Assembly (NCBI GenBank): GCA_017829075.1
Contig: JAGAJA010000066.1
Span: 1 to 20,866, forward strand
Length of the DNA: 20,866 bases
From: Oscillospiraceae bacterium
GTDB taxonomy: Bacteria; Bacillota_A; Clostridia; Oscillospirales; Ruminococcaceae
Direction of reading: 5' to 3'
Shown: one piece after another, positions 1 through 5,888 of the stretch
Layout: each line of letters begins with the position of its first letter
Numbering within the stretch: position 1 is the stretch's first letter
Position numbers and translations under genes: made by a program
Notes under the pieces: generated by a model
What the model was told of the DNA's origin: nothing
The model's database searches: none
The model's input: only the letters and a program-made list of their open reading frames with translations

Positions 1-123
1 ACTGGCAACGGCTTACGCCTTATGCCTTACGCGCGCAGGGCGGATGTTCGGCGCAGCAGGATGCTGCAAAGCCGAAACCCAAAGTCCGGCATGGATGCCG
101 GACATAAATGTTTCGGCGGGGAT
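1..123. other. Upstream intergenic tail with two tandem GC-rich hairpins
   Basis: No gene is convincing here. Two strong hairpins stand side by side. The first has an outer stem TTCGGC (47-52) with GCCGAA (71-76) and an inner stem GCAGCA (53-58) with TGCTGC (62-67). The second pairs GTCCGGCA (84-91) with TGCCGGAC (96-103) around a 4-base loop. They lie just before a terminator at 124-143, so they are probably the 3' end of a transcript, or an intergenic repeat, whose gene is outside the window. I do not recognise an RNA family. A minus-strand reading frame through here also runs across the lysine riboswitch and is judged a shadow. Confidence 0.4.
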
Positions 124-143
124 AAGTCCCAACGGGACTTTTT
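124..143 (+). terminator. Rho-independent terminator of the upstream, off-window transcript
   Basis: AAGTCCC (124-130) pairs perfectly with GGGACTT (134-140) around a 3-base loop, and the stem runs into a run of five T at 139-143. The orientation fits the plus strand. The sequence just after it, TTTTTCGACGGTCTG at 139-153, recurs with one change at 4963-4977. From 154 to 255 there is only AT-rich spacer with nothing I can name. Confidence 0.7.
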
Positions 144-260
144 CGACGGTCTGATATTATATCTATTTTACCATAAATCCCGTAATAAATCAATTTTTCT
201 GCGTTGTGTATATTAACCAAAATATGCTTTCTATTTAAAGAATATTTATACGAATGGGGG

Positions 261-289
261 TTGACAACTGTGATGTATTGTGATAAAAT
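261..289 (+). promoter_or_regulatory. Sigma-A promoter of the lysine biosynthesis operon
   Basis: TTGACA at 261-266 is separated by exactly 17 bp from TAAAAT at 284-289, with an extended -10 TG at 281-282. The predicted transcription start is near 296. A small hairpin, GGGGTT (301-306) with AACCCC (312-317), would sit at the very 5' end of the transcript just before the riboswitch. The box match and spacing are read directly; activity is inferred. Confidence 0.85.
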
Positions 290-320
290 AGATAAAAGCA
301 GGGGTTCGTGAAACCCCGGA

Positions 321-483
321 GCTGATAGAGGTGCGGGACTGATCAGTAGCAAAGCCGTCAAGATCTGCGGAGATCGGCTGTGTGAAAGGCTAACCGCCGA
401 AGAATGCACATTCCGTGGTGTGCATATCTGGCTGTGCGTTGAACAGGCGTACGGTTGTCATCGGTCTGATGGAGAGCTATCGC
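321..483 (+). ncRNA. Lysine riboswitch (L box) aptamer
   Basis: The region carries the conserved lysine-aptamer pieces in the right order: GATAGAGGTGCG (324-335), AGTA (346-349), GAAAGG then CGCCGAAG (373-412), GGCTGTGCGTTGAA (430-443), GGTTGTCA (453-460) and the closing GGAGAGCTATC (471-481). P1 forms between GATAG (324-328) and CTATC (477-481). It lies between a promoter and asd, the expected place for lysine feedback on transcription. Bases 457-465 (GTCATCGGT) belong to the last aptamer helix but can also pair with 508-516, the left arm of the following terminator, which gives an obvious switching mechanism. The family assignment rests on sequence match; lysine binding is known for the family. 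Confidence 0.95.
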
Positions 484-506
484 ATATTTTTGATGATAAC
501 CATTAG

Positions 507-537
507 AGCCGATGACATTTTCTCATCGGCTATTTTT
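507..537 (+). terminator. Riboswitch-controlled intrinsic terminator
   Basis: AGCCGATGA (507-515) pairs perfectly with TCATCGGCT (523-531), followed by ATTTTT (532-537). It lies between the lysine aptamer and the asd ribosome site. The competing antiterminator uses 457-465 from the aptamer, so lysine binding should free the terminator arm and switch transcription off. Confidence 0.9.
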
Positions 538-589
538 GGCGCAAAAAACACATATCGCAAAACAAAAAAGAGAAAGGATACATTTAGTC

Positions 590-1672
590 ATGAAAGAAAA
601 GTACAATGTCGGTATAATCGGCGCAACGGGAATGGTAGGTCAGCGTTTCGCAACGCTGCTGGAAAATCACCCGTGGTTCAACGTAGTCGCACTTGCGGCT
701 TCTCCCCGTTCCGCAGGCAAGACCTATAAAGAGGCAGTCGGCGACCGCTGGCTCATGGACACACCGATGCCCAAGAGCATGGAGAATATCGTGATCAACG
801 ACGCTACCGCAGATGTTAAGGAGATCGCTTCCAAGGTTGATTTCGTATTCTGCGCAGTTGATATGAAGAAGGACGAGATCCGCGCCCTTGAGGAAGAATA
901 CGCAAAGGCAGAGTGCCCGGTAATGTCCAATAACTCCGCGCACCGCTTCACACCCGATGTTCCGATGATCATTCCTGAGGTAAACGCAGAGCACGCTGCG
1001 ATCATCGAGGCTCAGAAGAAGCGCCTCGGAACTAAGCGCGGCTTCATTTCCGTAAAGTCCAACTGCTCTATCCAGAGCTACGTTCCCGCGCTTTCTCCCC
1101 TGAGAAAGTTCGGCATCAAGAATATTCTCGCCTGCACCTATCAGGCAATTTCCGGCGCAGGAAAGACCTTTGAAACATGGCCGGAAATGGTGGATAACCT
1201 CATTCCCTACATCGGCGGCGAGGAAGAAAAGTCCGAGCAGGAGCCGCTGAAGGTATGGGGCAAAATCGAGGGCGGAGAGATCGTAAAGGCTCAGTCCCCG
1301 CTCATCACCACCCAGTGCCTGAGAGTTCCTGTTTCCAACGGACATTTCGCGGCAGTATTCGTAAACTTCGAGAACAAGCCCTCTATGGACGAGATCAAGA
1401 AGATCTGGGCTGAATATTCCGGCGTGCCTCAGGCGCTGAAGCTGCCCTCCGCTCCGAAGCAGTTCATTCACTACTTCGAGGAGGACAATATGCCGCAGGC
1501 TAAGCTGCACCGCAACCTTGAGGGCGGTATGGCAGTTTCCGTCGGCAGACTTCGTCCTGACACAATGTTTGACTATAAGTTTGTATGCCTGTCCCATAAC
1601 ACCCTGAGAGGTGCTGCGGGCGGTGCTGTTGAAATGGCAGAGCTGCTTGCTGCAAAGGGTTATCTGGACTGA
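590..1672 (+). CDS. asd: Aspartate-semialdehyde dehydrogenase
   Basis: This enzyme reduces aspartyl phosphate to aspartate semialdehyde with NADPH, the branch-point step to lysine, threonine and methionine. The product is 360 residues. An N-terminal nucleotide-binding loop GIIGATGMVGQRF (residues 8-20) is followed by the catalytic cysteine in KSNCSIQSY (Cys159) and the catalytic Arg245/His252 in CLRVPVSNGH. The segment GAGKTFETWPEM and the overall length resemble the longer archaeal/fungal-type branch rather than the Escherichia coli type; that is judged by eye. I chose ATG 590 because AGAAAGGA (571-578) precedes it and the homologous N-terminus begins MKEKYNVGIIGATG. An in-frame ATG at 512 lies inside the terminator stem and has no ribosome site. 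The gene is first in the lysine-riboswitch operon, and dapA follows after 24 bp. Confidence 0.96.
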   Translation: MKEKYNVGIIGATGMVGQRFATLLENHPWFNVVALAASPRSAGKTYKEAVGDRWLMDTPMPKSMENIVINDATADVKEIASKVDFVFCAVDMKKDEIRALEEEYAKAECPVMSNNSAHRFTPDVPMIIPEVNAEHAAIIEAQKKRLGTKRGFISVKSNCSIQSYVPALSPLRKFGIKNILACTYQAISGAGKTFETWPEMVDNLIPYIGGEEEKSEQEPLKVWGKIEGGEIVKAQSPLITTQCLRVPVSNGHFAAVFVNFENKPSMDEIKKIWAEYSGVPQALKLPSAPKQFIHYFEEDNMPQAKLHRNLEGGMAVSVGRLRPDTMFDYKFVCLSHNTLRGAAGGAVEMAELLAAKGYLD

Positions 1673-1696
1673 TTTTCCGAGTGAAAGGAAACCCCC

Positions 1697-2590
1697 ATGA
1701 AAAAGACAATTTTTACCGGTGTAGGCACCGCTATTGCCACACCGATGAACGCAGACGGTTCCATTAATTATGAGGAATTCGGCAGAATGCTGGATTTTCA
1801 GGTCTCCGGCGGCGCTGACGCAGTTGTTGTCTGCGGAACTACCGGAGAAGCCTCCACAATGCCGGACGAAGAGCACCTTGAGTGCATAGGCTATGCCGTA
1901 AAGCGCATTGCCGGAAAAATCCCGGTAATTGCCGGCACTGGCAGCAACGACACCGCTCACGCGATCTCTCTGTCCCAGAGGGCTGAAAAGCTGGGCGCGG
2001 ACGGACTGCTTCAGGTTACTCCCTATTACAACAAGACCTCCCAGAGAGGGCTTGTAAAGCACTTTACAGCCATTGCGGACAGCGTTAATATCCCGATAGT
2101 GCTGTATAATGTCCCCAGCAGAACAGGCGTTAATATCTCCATTGACGCGTATAAGGAGCTTGCAAAGCACCCGAACATAGTTGCGACCAAGGAAGCAAGC
2201 GGCAATTTCACACTTGCGGCAGAGATCGCAGCCTACACCGACCTTGATCTTTATTCCGGCAATGACGATCAGGTAATTCCCATGCTGTCCCTCGGCGGCA
2301 AGGGCGTTATCTCGGTAACTTCAAACCTCATGCCGAAGGAAAAGCACGACGAGGTTGCACTGTACCTCGCCGGAAAGCAGTCTGAGGCTCTTGAGATACA
2401 GCGGAGGATCCTTGCATTTGAAAAGGCTCTGTTCATGGACGTAAATCCTATTCCTGTAAAGGAAGCGCTGAACATCATGGGCTTCAAGGCGGGAGAATGC
2501 AGGCTGCCGCTGGCTTCAATGACCGCAGAGCAGGTCGAGAAGCTGAGAGCGGTAATGCAGCCCCTCGGACTTGTGGGAGCCGTAAAGTAA
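1697..2590 (+). CDS. dapA: 4-hydroxy-tetrahydrodipicolinate synthase
   Basis: DapA condenses pyruvate with aspartate semialdehyde, the first committed step to diaminopimelate and lysine, in the cytoplasm. The 297-residue length is normal. It shows GTTGE (residues 47-51), the tyrosine in LYNVPSRTG (Tyr137) and the Schiff-base lysine in VATKEASGN (Lys165), all expected of a class I aldolase TIM barrel of the DHDPS/NAL family. Arg142 is the usual substrate-carboxylate binder. The ribosome site GAAAGGAA precedes ATG 1697. It sits between asd and dapB under the lysine riboswitch, which separates it from N-acetylneuraminate lyase paralogues. A strong hairpin follows the stop codon. Confidence 0.97.
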   Translation: MKKTIFTGVGTAIATPMNADGSINYEEFGRMLDFQVSGGADAVVVCGTTGEASTMPDEEHLECIGYAVKRIAGKIPVIAGTGSNDTAHAISLSQRAEKLGADGLLQVTPYYNKTSQRGLVKHFTAIADSVNIPIVLYNVPSRTGVNISIDAYKELAKHPNIVATKEASGNFTLAAEIAAYTDLDLYSGNDDQVIPMLSLGGKGVISVTSNLMPKEKHDEVALYLAGKQSEALEIQRRILAFEKALFMDVNPIPVKEALNIMGFKAGECRLPLASMTAEQVEKLRAVMQPLGLVGAVK

Positions 2591-2596
2591 AAATTG

Positions 2597-2621
2597 CGGG
2601 CGGGAATACTATTTCCGCCCG
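2597..2621 (+). other. Intercistronic hairpin between dapA and dapB
   Basis: CGGGCGGGAA (2597-2606) pairs with TTTCCGCCCG (2612-2621), 10 bp including one G-T wobble, around the loop TACTA. No T-run follows, so it does not look like an intrinsic terminator. It may protect or process the mRNA between the two cistrons. The structure is read from sequence; the role is inferred. Confidence 0.5.
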
Positions 2622-2649
2622 ATGTTCAAGGTTATGAAAGGATCTTCAA

Positions 2650-3408
2650 ATGACTAAAATAGCAATAACCGGAGCCTGCGGAAAGATGGGCAGAGTTATC
2701 GCCGGGCTGGTTAAGGAGCGCAGCGACTGCACTGTTACCGCCGGTATCGACCTTTTCGGCGAGCAGTACGATGAATTTCCGGTGTACAAAAAGGTTTTCG
2801 AGCTGCCGGAAAAGCCGGACGTAATCATTGATTTCTCGCACCCGTCGGCGCTGCCCGACCTGCTCAGCTACGGAAAGATGAACAACGTTCCGCTGGTGCT
2901 TGCCACCACCGGCTACACCGACGAGGAACGCAGTCAGATCACTGCGGCAGCGGCGCAGATCCCGGTGTTCTTCACCTTTAATATGTCGCTGGGAATAAAC
3001 CTGCTGGTGGAGCTTGCCCGCAAAGCGGCGCAGATTCTCGGCGGTCAGTTTGACGTGGAGATCGTTGAAAAGCACCACAATCTCAAGAAAGACGCGCCCT
3101 CCGGCACGGCTATCATGATAGCCGAGGCAATCAACGAGGAGCTTGGCGGAAAAGAACGCTTCGTTTACGACCGCCACAGCGTCAGAAAGCCCCGGGACAA
3201 GGACGAGATAGGACTTCATTCTATCCGCGGCGGCACGATCGTCGGCGAGCATGATGTTATTTTCGCCGGACATGACGAAGTGATCACCCTGTCCCATTCC
3301 GCGCAGTCGAAGGAGGTTTTCGCTGCCGGAGCTGTAAATGCGGCGGTATTCCTTGCAGGAAAGCCTGCGGGGCTTTACGCAATGTCAGATTTGATTAAGG
3401 AGAATTGA
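2650..3408 (+). CDS. dapB: 4-hydroxy-tetrahydrodipicolinate reductase
   Basis: DapB reduces the DapA product to tetrahydrodipicolinate using NAD(P)H. The 252-residue protein starts with a dinucleotide-binding loop GACGKMGR (residues 8-15), then ATTGYT near 85-90. The diagnostic EIVEKHHNLKKDAPSGTA follows at about 137-154, with catalytic His142/His143 and substrate lysine 147. The ribosome site GAAAGGA (2637-2643) supports ATG 2650. The stop is 2 bp before the next start, so the two are probably translated together. No dapF, dapL or lysA is in the window, so the later steps must be encoded elsewhere. Confidence 0.97.
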   Translation: MTKIAITGACGKMGRVIAGLVKERSDCTVTAGIDLFGEQYDEFPVYKKVFELPEKPDVIIDFSHPSALPDLLSYGKMNNVPLVLATTGYTDEERSQITAAAAQIPVFFTFNMSLGINLLVELARKAAQILGGQFDVEIVEKHHNLKKDAPSGTAIMIAEAINEELGGKERFVYDRHSVRKPRDKDEIGLHSIRGGTIVGEHDVIFAGHDEVITLSHSAQSKEVFAAGAVNAAVFLAGKPAGLYAMSDLIKEN

Positions 3409-3410
3409 CA

Positions 3411-3860
3411 ATGAACATTACTGTTACCGAAAACGTTTCTGCCGTTACATTCAACAATGTTCCTCTGTACAAGACCATTATGGAGGACACACTGACTGCC
3501 GTTGCGCAGGCAGGTATCAACATCGACATGATCTCCATGACCGCGCCGACCTCAGAGCGGTTCGGCTTTGGATTTACCGTAAATGACGACGATATGCCGA
3601 AGCTGCTTGGAGTTATCAAGGCGCTCAAGGAGAGCCACGAGATCACTCCGATGATAAACAGCAGCAACCGCAAGATCGTAATTAAGACCGGTGAAATGGA
3701 AACTCAGGCGGGCTTTGCGGCAAAGGTGTTCAACCTGCTTAACAAGATCGACGCGATGATTTTACTTATCACCACCGGCGTTGACGAGATATCCGTGCTT
3801 ATCCGCGAGAGCGACGGCGACGCTGCGGAGGCAGGACTCAGGGAGATGTTTGAAAAGTGA
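3411..3860 (+). CDS. Stand-alone tandem ACT-domain protein, aspartokinase regulatory-domain-like
   Basis: This 149-residue protein seems to consist only of two ACT domains, about residues 8-75 and 87-148. The second contains KTGEMETQAGFAAKVFNLL and a stretch ending EISVLI, the pattern of the C-terminal ACT pair of aspartate kinases. No kinase domain is present, and none lies upstream in frame, because dapB stops 2 bp before. AAGGAG (3398-3403) sets ATG 3411; a TTG two codons earlier is less likely. Being last of the lysine genes suggests that it binds lysine or threonine and perhaps regulates an aspartokinase encoded elsewhere. Related short proteins are often annotated simply as aspartate kinase or amino-acid-binding proteins. 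The fold call is fairly firm; the partner is unknown. Confidence 0.8.
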   Translation: MNITVTENVSAVTFNNVPLYKTIMEDTLTAVAQAGINIDMISMTAPTSERFGFGFTVNDDDMPKLLGVIKALKESHEITPMINSSNRKIVIKTGEMETQAGFAAKVFNLLNKIDAMILLITTGVDEISVLIRESDGDAAEAGLREMFEK

Positions 3861-4795
3861 GCATTCTAAATTTAGTGTCTGCCGCTGAATCCGCCGTGGA
3901 TTCTGCCGCAGAGGCTCCGGTACAGGAAACAACGCTGAATGACGCAGTTCAGGAGCTTGTTCAGAATCCGGAGGAAACCGTATCAAAAATAGGCGAATTC
4001 TTTCAGAATATGCTGAATGCCGTGATAGGCGCGATCCCCACGATCATTATGGCGGTTATCGTGCTTGTTGTCGGACTTATCCTGTGCAAGCTTGTACTTA
4101 AACTCATCAGCAAGGGACTTGACAAAACCAAGATCGACCTTACGGTGAACAATTTCTTAAAGCAGTGCAGTAAGATAATTCTGTATGTTCTGCTGATCAC
4201 TGTGGTACTTTCCATGCTGGGAATTCCGGCAACCTCGGTGGTTACGGTCATTGGTACTGCCGGAGTTGCGATAGGTCTTGCCCTCCAGAGCAGCCTTTCA
4301 AACGTTGCCGGCGGCATCATGCTGATGATAAACAAGCCGTTCAAGATCGGCGATTATATCGTTGTTTCCGGTGTCGAGGGAACCGTAAAGCAGATCACCA
4401 TTCTGTACACACGGCTTGATTCCGCAACAAATCAGGCTATTTTCATACCAAACGGGCAGGTTTCCGGGGCAACTGTTATCAATAATAGCTGCAACGACTG
4501 CCGCCGCGTGGATCTGACATTCTCTATCAGCTACGAGGACGATTATGAAAAGGCGAGAGCGATCATTCTTGCCGTGCTTGACAAAAATAACAAGATACTG
4601 AAAACTCCCGCAGCCACTGTAAATATGCTGGAGCACGGAGCAAGCGCGATAGTACTTGCCGTGCGCCCGTGGTGCAAGCCTTCCGATTACTGGGACGTAT
4701 ATTTCTCAGTGACCGAGGAGGTCAGGGCAGCGTTCATCTCCGGAGGAATTTCAATTCCTTACGACCAGTTGGACGTTCATGTGGTAAAGGAATAA
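3857..4795 (+). CDS. MscS-family small-conductance mechanosensitive channel
   Basis: This is a membrane channel that opens under membrane tension to release solutes during osmotic downshock. The protein is 312 residues. After an acidic, Ala/Glu-rich N-terminus of about 50 residues come three hydrophobic helices (about 56-84, 104-124 and 125-155). The third is the Gly/Ala-rich pore helix, with GTAGVAIGLALQSSLSNVAGG. The MscS beta domain follows, with PFKIGDYIVVSGVEGTV (161-177) and IPNGQVSGATVINN. The GTG start overlaps the stop of the ACT gene (GTGA, 4 bp), so it is translationally coupled to it. The physiological link with lysine synthesis is unclear; it may simply be a passenger. A hairpin begins 7 bp after the stop. 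Confidence 0.93.
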   Translation: MSILNLVSAAESAVDSAAEAPVQETTLNDAVQELVQNPEETVSKIGEFFQNMLNAVIGAIPTIIMAVIVLVVGLILCKLVLKLISKGLDKTKIDLTVNNFLKQCSKIILYVLLITVVLSMLGIPATSVVTVIGTAGVAIGLALQSSLSNVAGGIMLMINKPFKIGDYIVVSGVEGTVKQITILYTRLDSATNQAIFIPNGQVSGATVINNSCNDCRRVDLTFSISYEDDYEKARAIILAVLDKNNKILKTPAATVNMLEHGASAIVLAVRPWCKPSDYWDVYFSVTEEVRAAFISGGISIPYDQLDVHVVKE

Positions 4796-4802
4796 TACTT
4801 GC

Positions 4803-4827
4803 GAAAGGGCAGAATACTGCCCTTTCT
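4803..4827 (+). repeat. Terminator-like hairpin, copy 1 of a 25-bp direct repeat
   Basis: The core AGGGCAGAATACTGCCCT folds into a perfect hairpin, and the whole 25 bp is repeated identically at 4978-5002. It lies 7 bp after the MscS-family stop. Only CTTTCTCAGCTTG follows, so its T-run is weaker than that of copy 2. It may be the original MscS terminator or one edge of a repeat element. Confidence 0.7.
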
Positions 4828-4864
4828 CAGCTTGTAGAAAAAGACCATAGTATTCTGAAAAAGT

Positions 4865-4933
4865 GTAGGGGCGGGGCTTGCTCCGCCCGAAAAAAAGGCA
4901 TTAGAATACGGGAGGAGCAAGCCCCTCCCCTAC
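4865..4933. repeat. Inverted-repeat intergenic element (MITE-like or structured repeat)
   Basis: Two 24-bp arms, 4865-4888 and 4910-4933, are inverted copies matching at 22 of 24 positions; each contains the core GGGGCTTGCTCC or its complement. The two differences are a C-G pair in the first arm and an A-T pair in the second, and they face each other inside each arm's own hairpin (GGGCGG/CCGCCC against GGGAGG/CCTCCC). Pairing is thus kept within each arm. Identical 25-bp hairpins at 4803-4827 and 4978-5002 flank the element. No coding capacity is seen. It is probably a member of a dispersed intergenic repeat family, but copy number cannot be judged here. Confidence 0.65.
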
Positions 4934-4977
4934 AAGGAAATCTATTTTTTAAGAAAACAAGGTTTTTCAACGGTCTG

Positions 4978-5002
4978 GAAAGGGCAGAATACTGCCCTTT
5001 CT
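4978..5002 (+). terminator. Rho-independent terminator, copy 2 of the 25-bp hairpin repeat
   Basis: This is the same perfect hairpin as 4803-4827, here followed by a T-rich tail (CTTTATTTTGTTTG, 5001-5014). That makes it the better terminator for the lysine/MscS transcript. The 15 bases just before it, TTTTTCAACGGTCTG (4963-4977), match 139-153 with one change. Confidence 0.7.
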
Positions 5003-5033
5003 TTATTTTGTTTGGGAATAGCATAAAAAACAC

Positions 5034-5062
5034 TTGAACAAAATACAAATTTGTGGTATACT
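5034..5062 (+). promoter_or_regulatory. Sigma-A promoter of the asp23-nusB-xseA operon
   Basis: TTGAAC (5034-5039) and TATACT (5057-5062) are 17 bp apart, 42 bp before the first gene of the long operon. A second TATAAT-like box overlaps at 5062-5067 but would need a 22-bp spacer. The call comes from box match and position after a terminator. Confidence 0.75.
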
Positions 5063-5103
5063 ATAATAGATTAAATATGTTCGCTTGAAAAAGGGAGGCA
5101 AAT

Positions 5104-5454
5104 ATGGAAAAGAAAGCAAACAAGCCGATCGGAACGATCAAGGTTTCCGACAGCGTTATCGTTAAAATGGCGGAGCTGGCTGCGGCTGAGATAGAGGGGG
5201 TATACTGCAAGGGGCAGGCTCCTGCGCCGTCCAATACCAAGTCAAAGGTGCTTGGACCCATTCGTGCTAAGCTTGGCGCAGATACCGCTGAAATATTCGC
5301 GGATATCGTGGTTATCGAGGGCTATAACGCCGTGAATGTTGCGGAGGACGTCCAGAAGAGCATAAAATCCGCGATACAGAGCATGACTAATTTCACAGTG
5401 ACAAAGGTAGACGTAAACGTTGCCGGAATAAAATTCAAGGAGAGCGCCGACTGA
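5104..5454 (+). CDS. Asp23/Gls24 family protein (YqhY-like)
   Basis: This small cytoplasmic protein of 116 residues belongs to the Asp23/Gls24 (DUF322) family. The typical pattern is visible: IGTIKVSDSVIVKMAELAAA then EIEGVYC at the N-terminus, a middle strand region IFADIVVIEGYNAVNVAEDV, and a C-terminal VTKVDVNVAGIKF. In Bacillus subtilis the homologue YqhY lies just before nusB, downstream of the acetyl-CoA carboxylase genes, and affects fatty-acid synthesis control and the cell envelope. The same nusB neighbour here supports the YqhY subgroup. A GGGAGG ribosome site (5093-5098) sits 5 bp before ATG 5104. It opens the operon behind its own promoter. The exact biochemical role is not known from sequence. 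Confidence 0.92.
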   Translation: MEKKANKPIGTIKVSDSVIVKMAELAAAEIEGVYCKGQAPAPSNTKSKVLGPIRAKLGADTAEIFADIVVIEGYNAVNVAEDVQKSIKSAIQSMTNFTVTKVDVNVAGIKFKESAD

Positions 5455-5471
5455 GCGCGACATAAACAGAC

Positions 5472-5888
5472 ATGGAAGAAAAGCTTACAAGACGCGAGGT
5501 GCGCGAGGGCGCGTTTATCATACTCTATCAGACCCTGTTCGGGCAGACTCCGCAGGAGATAACCGAGGCTGACGAGGAGGCTTTCGGGCTTGCCAGAAAT
5601 CACGAAACCGACGCTATCGTCCGTGGAGTTCTGGCGCACGACGAGGAGATAACCGGAATTATCTCAAAATACAGCACCACAAGGTCTGTCGCGAGAATTT
5701 CTAAGGTAAATCTCGTGATAATGAAGATCGCGATCTACGAGATCAAATATGACGATAAGGTTCCCGGCGCGGCTGCGATAAACGAGGCGGTTGAGCTGGG
5801 CAAGAAGTACGCATACAAGCAGGACTGCGGTTTCATCAACGGCGTTCTGAACTCATACCTTGAGGAGATAGAAAATGACCGGGACTAA
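5472..5888 (+). CDS. nusB: Transcription antitermination factor NusB
   Basis: NusB binds boxA RNA with NusE (S10) and is part of the complex that keeps RNA polymerase elongating through rRNA operons. The 138-residue all-helical protein begins LTRREVREGAFIILYQ and contains RSVARISKVNLVIMKIAIYEI, then PGAAAINEAVELGKKYA and GFINGVLN near the end, all NusB signatures. The intergenic stretch before ATG 5472 has no clear Shine-Dalgarno, so translation may depend on readthrough from the upstream gene. Its last 14 bp overlap xseA. folD, which separates nusB and xseA in Bacillus subtilis, is absent here. Confidence 0.95.
   Translation: MEEKLTRREVREGAFIILYQTLFGQTPQEITEADEEAFGLARNHETDAIVRGVLAHDEEITGIISKYSTTRSVARISKVNLVIMKIAIYEIKYDDKVPGAAAINEAVELGKKYAYKQDCGFINGVLNSYLEEIENDRD

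Noticed and set aside
20..409. Minus-strand frame of 129 codons across the left edge
   Set aside because: It runs through the terminator, promoter and lysine riboswitch, has low-complexity composition and no family resemblance.
512..589. N-terminal extension of asd from an ATG at 512
   Set aside because: That ATG is inside the riboswitch terminator stem and lacks a ribosome site; the family N-terminus starts at 590.
584..2170. Very long minus-strand frame opposite asd and dapA
   Set aside because: asd and dapA are certain on the plus strand; the reverse frame is a codon-bias shadow with no recognisable domain.
4669..5037. Plus-strand frame running from the MscS gene through the repeat patch
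   Set aside because: It begins inside another gene and its sequence is only translated hairpin repeats.
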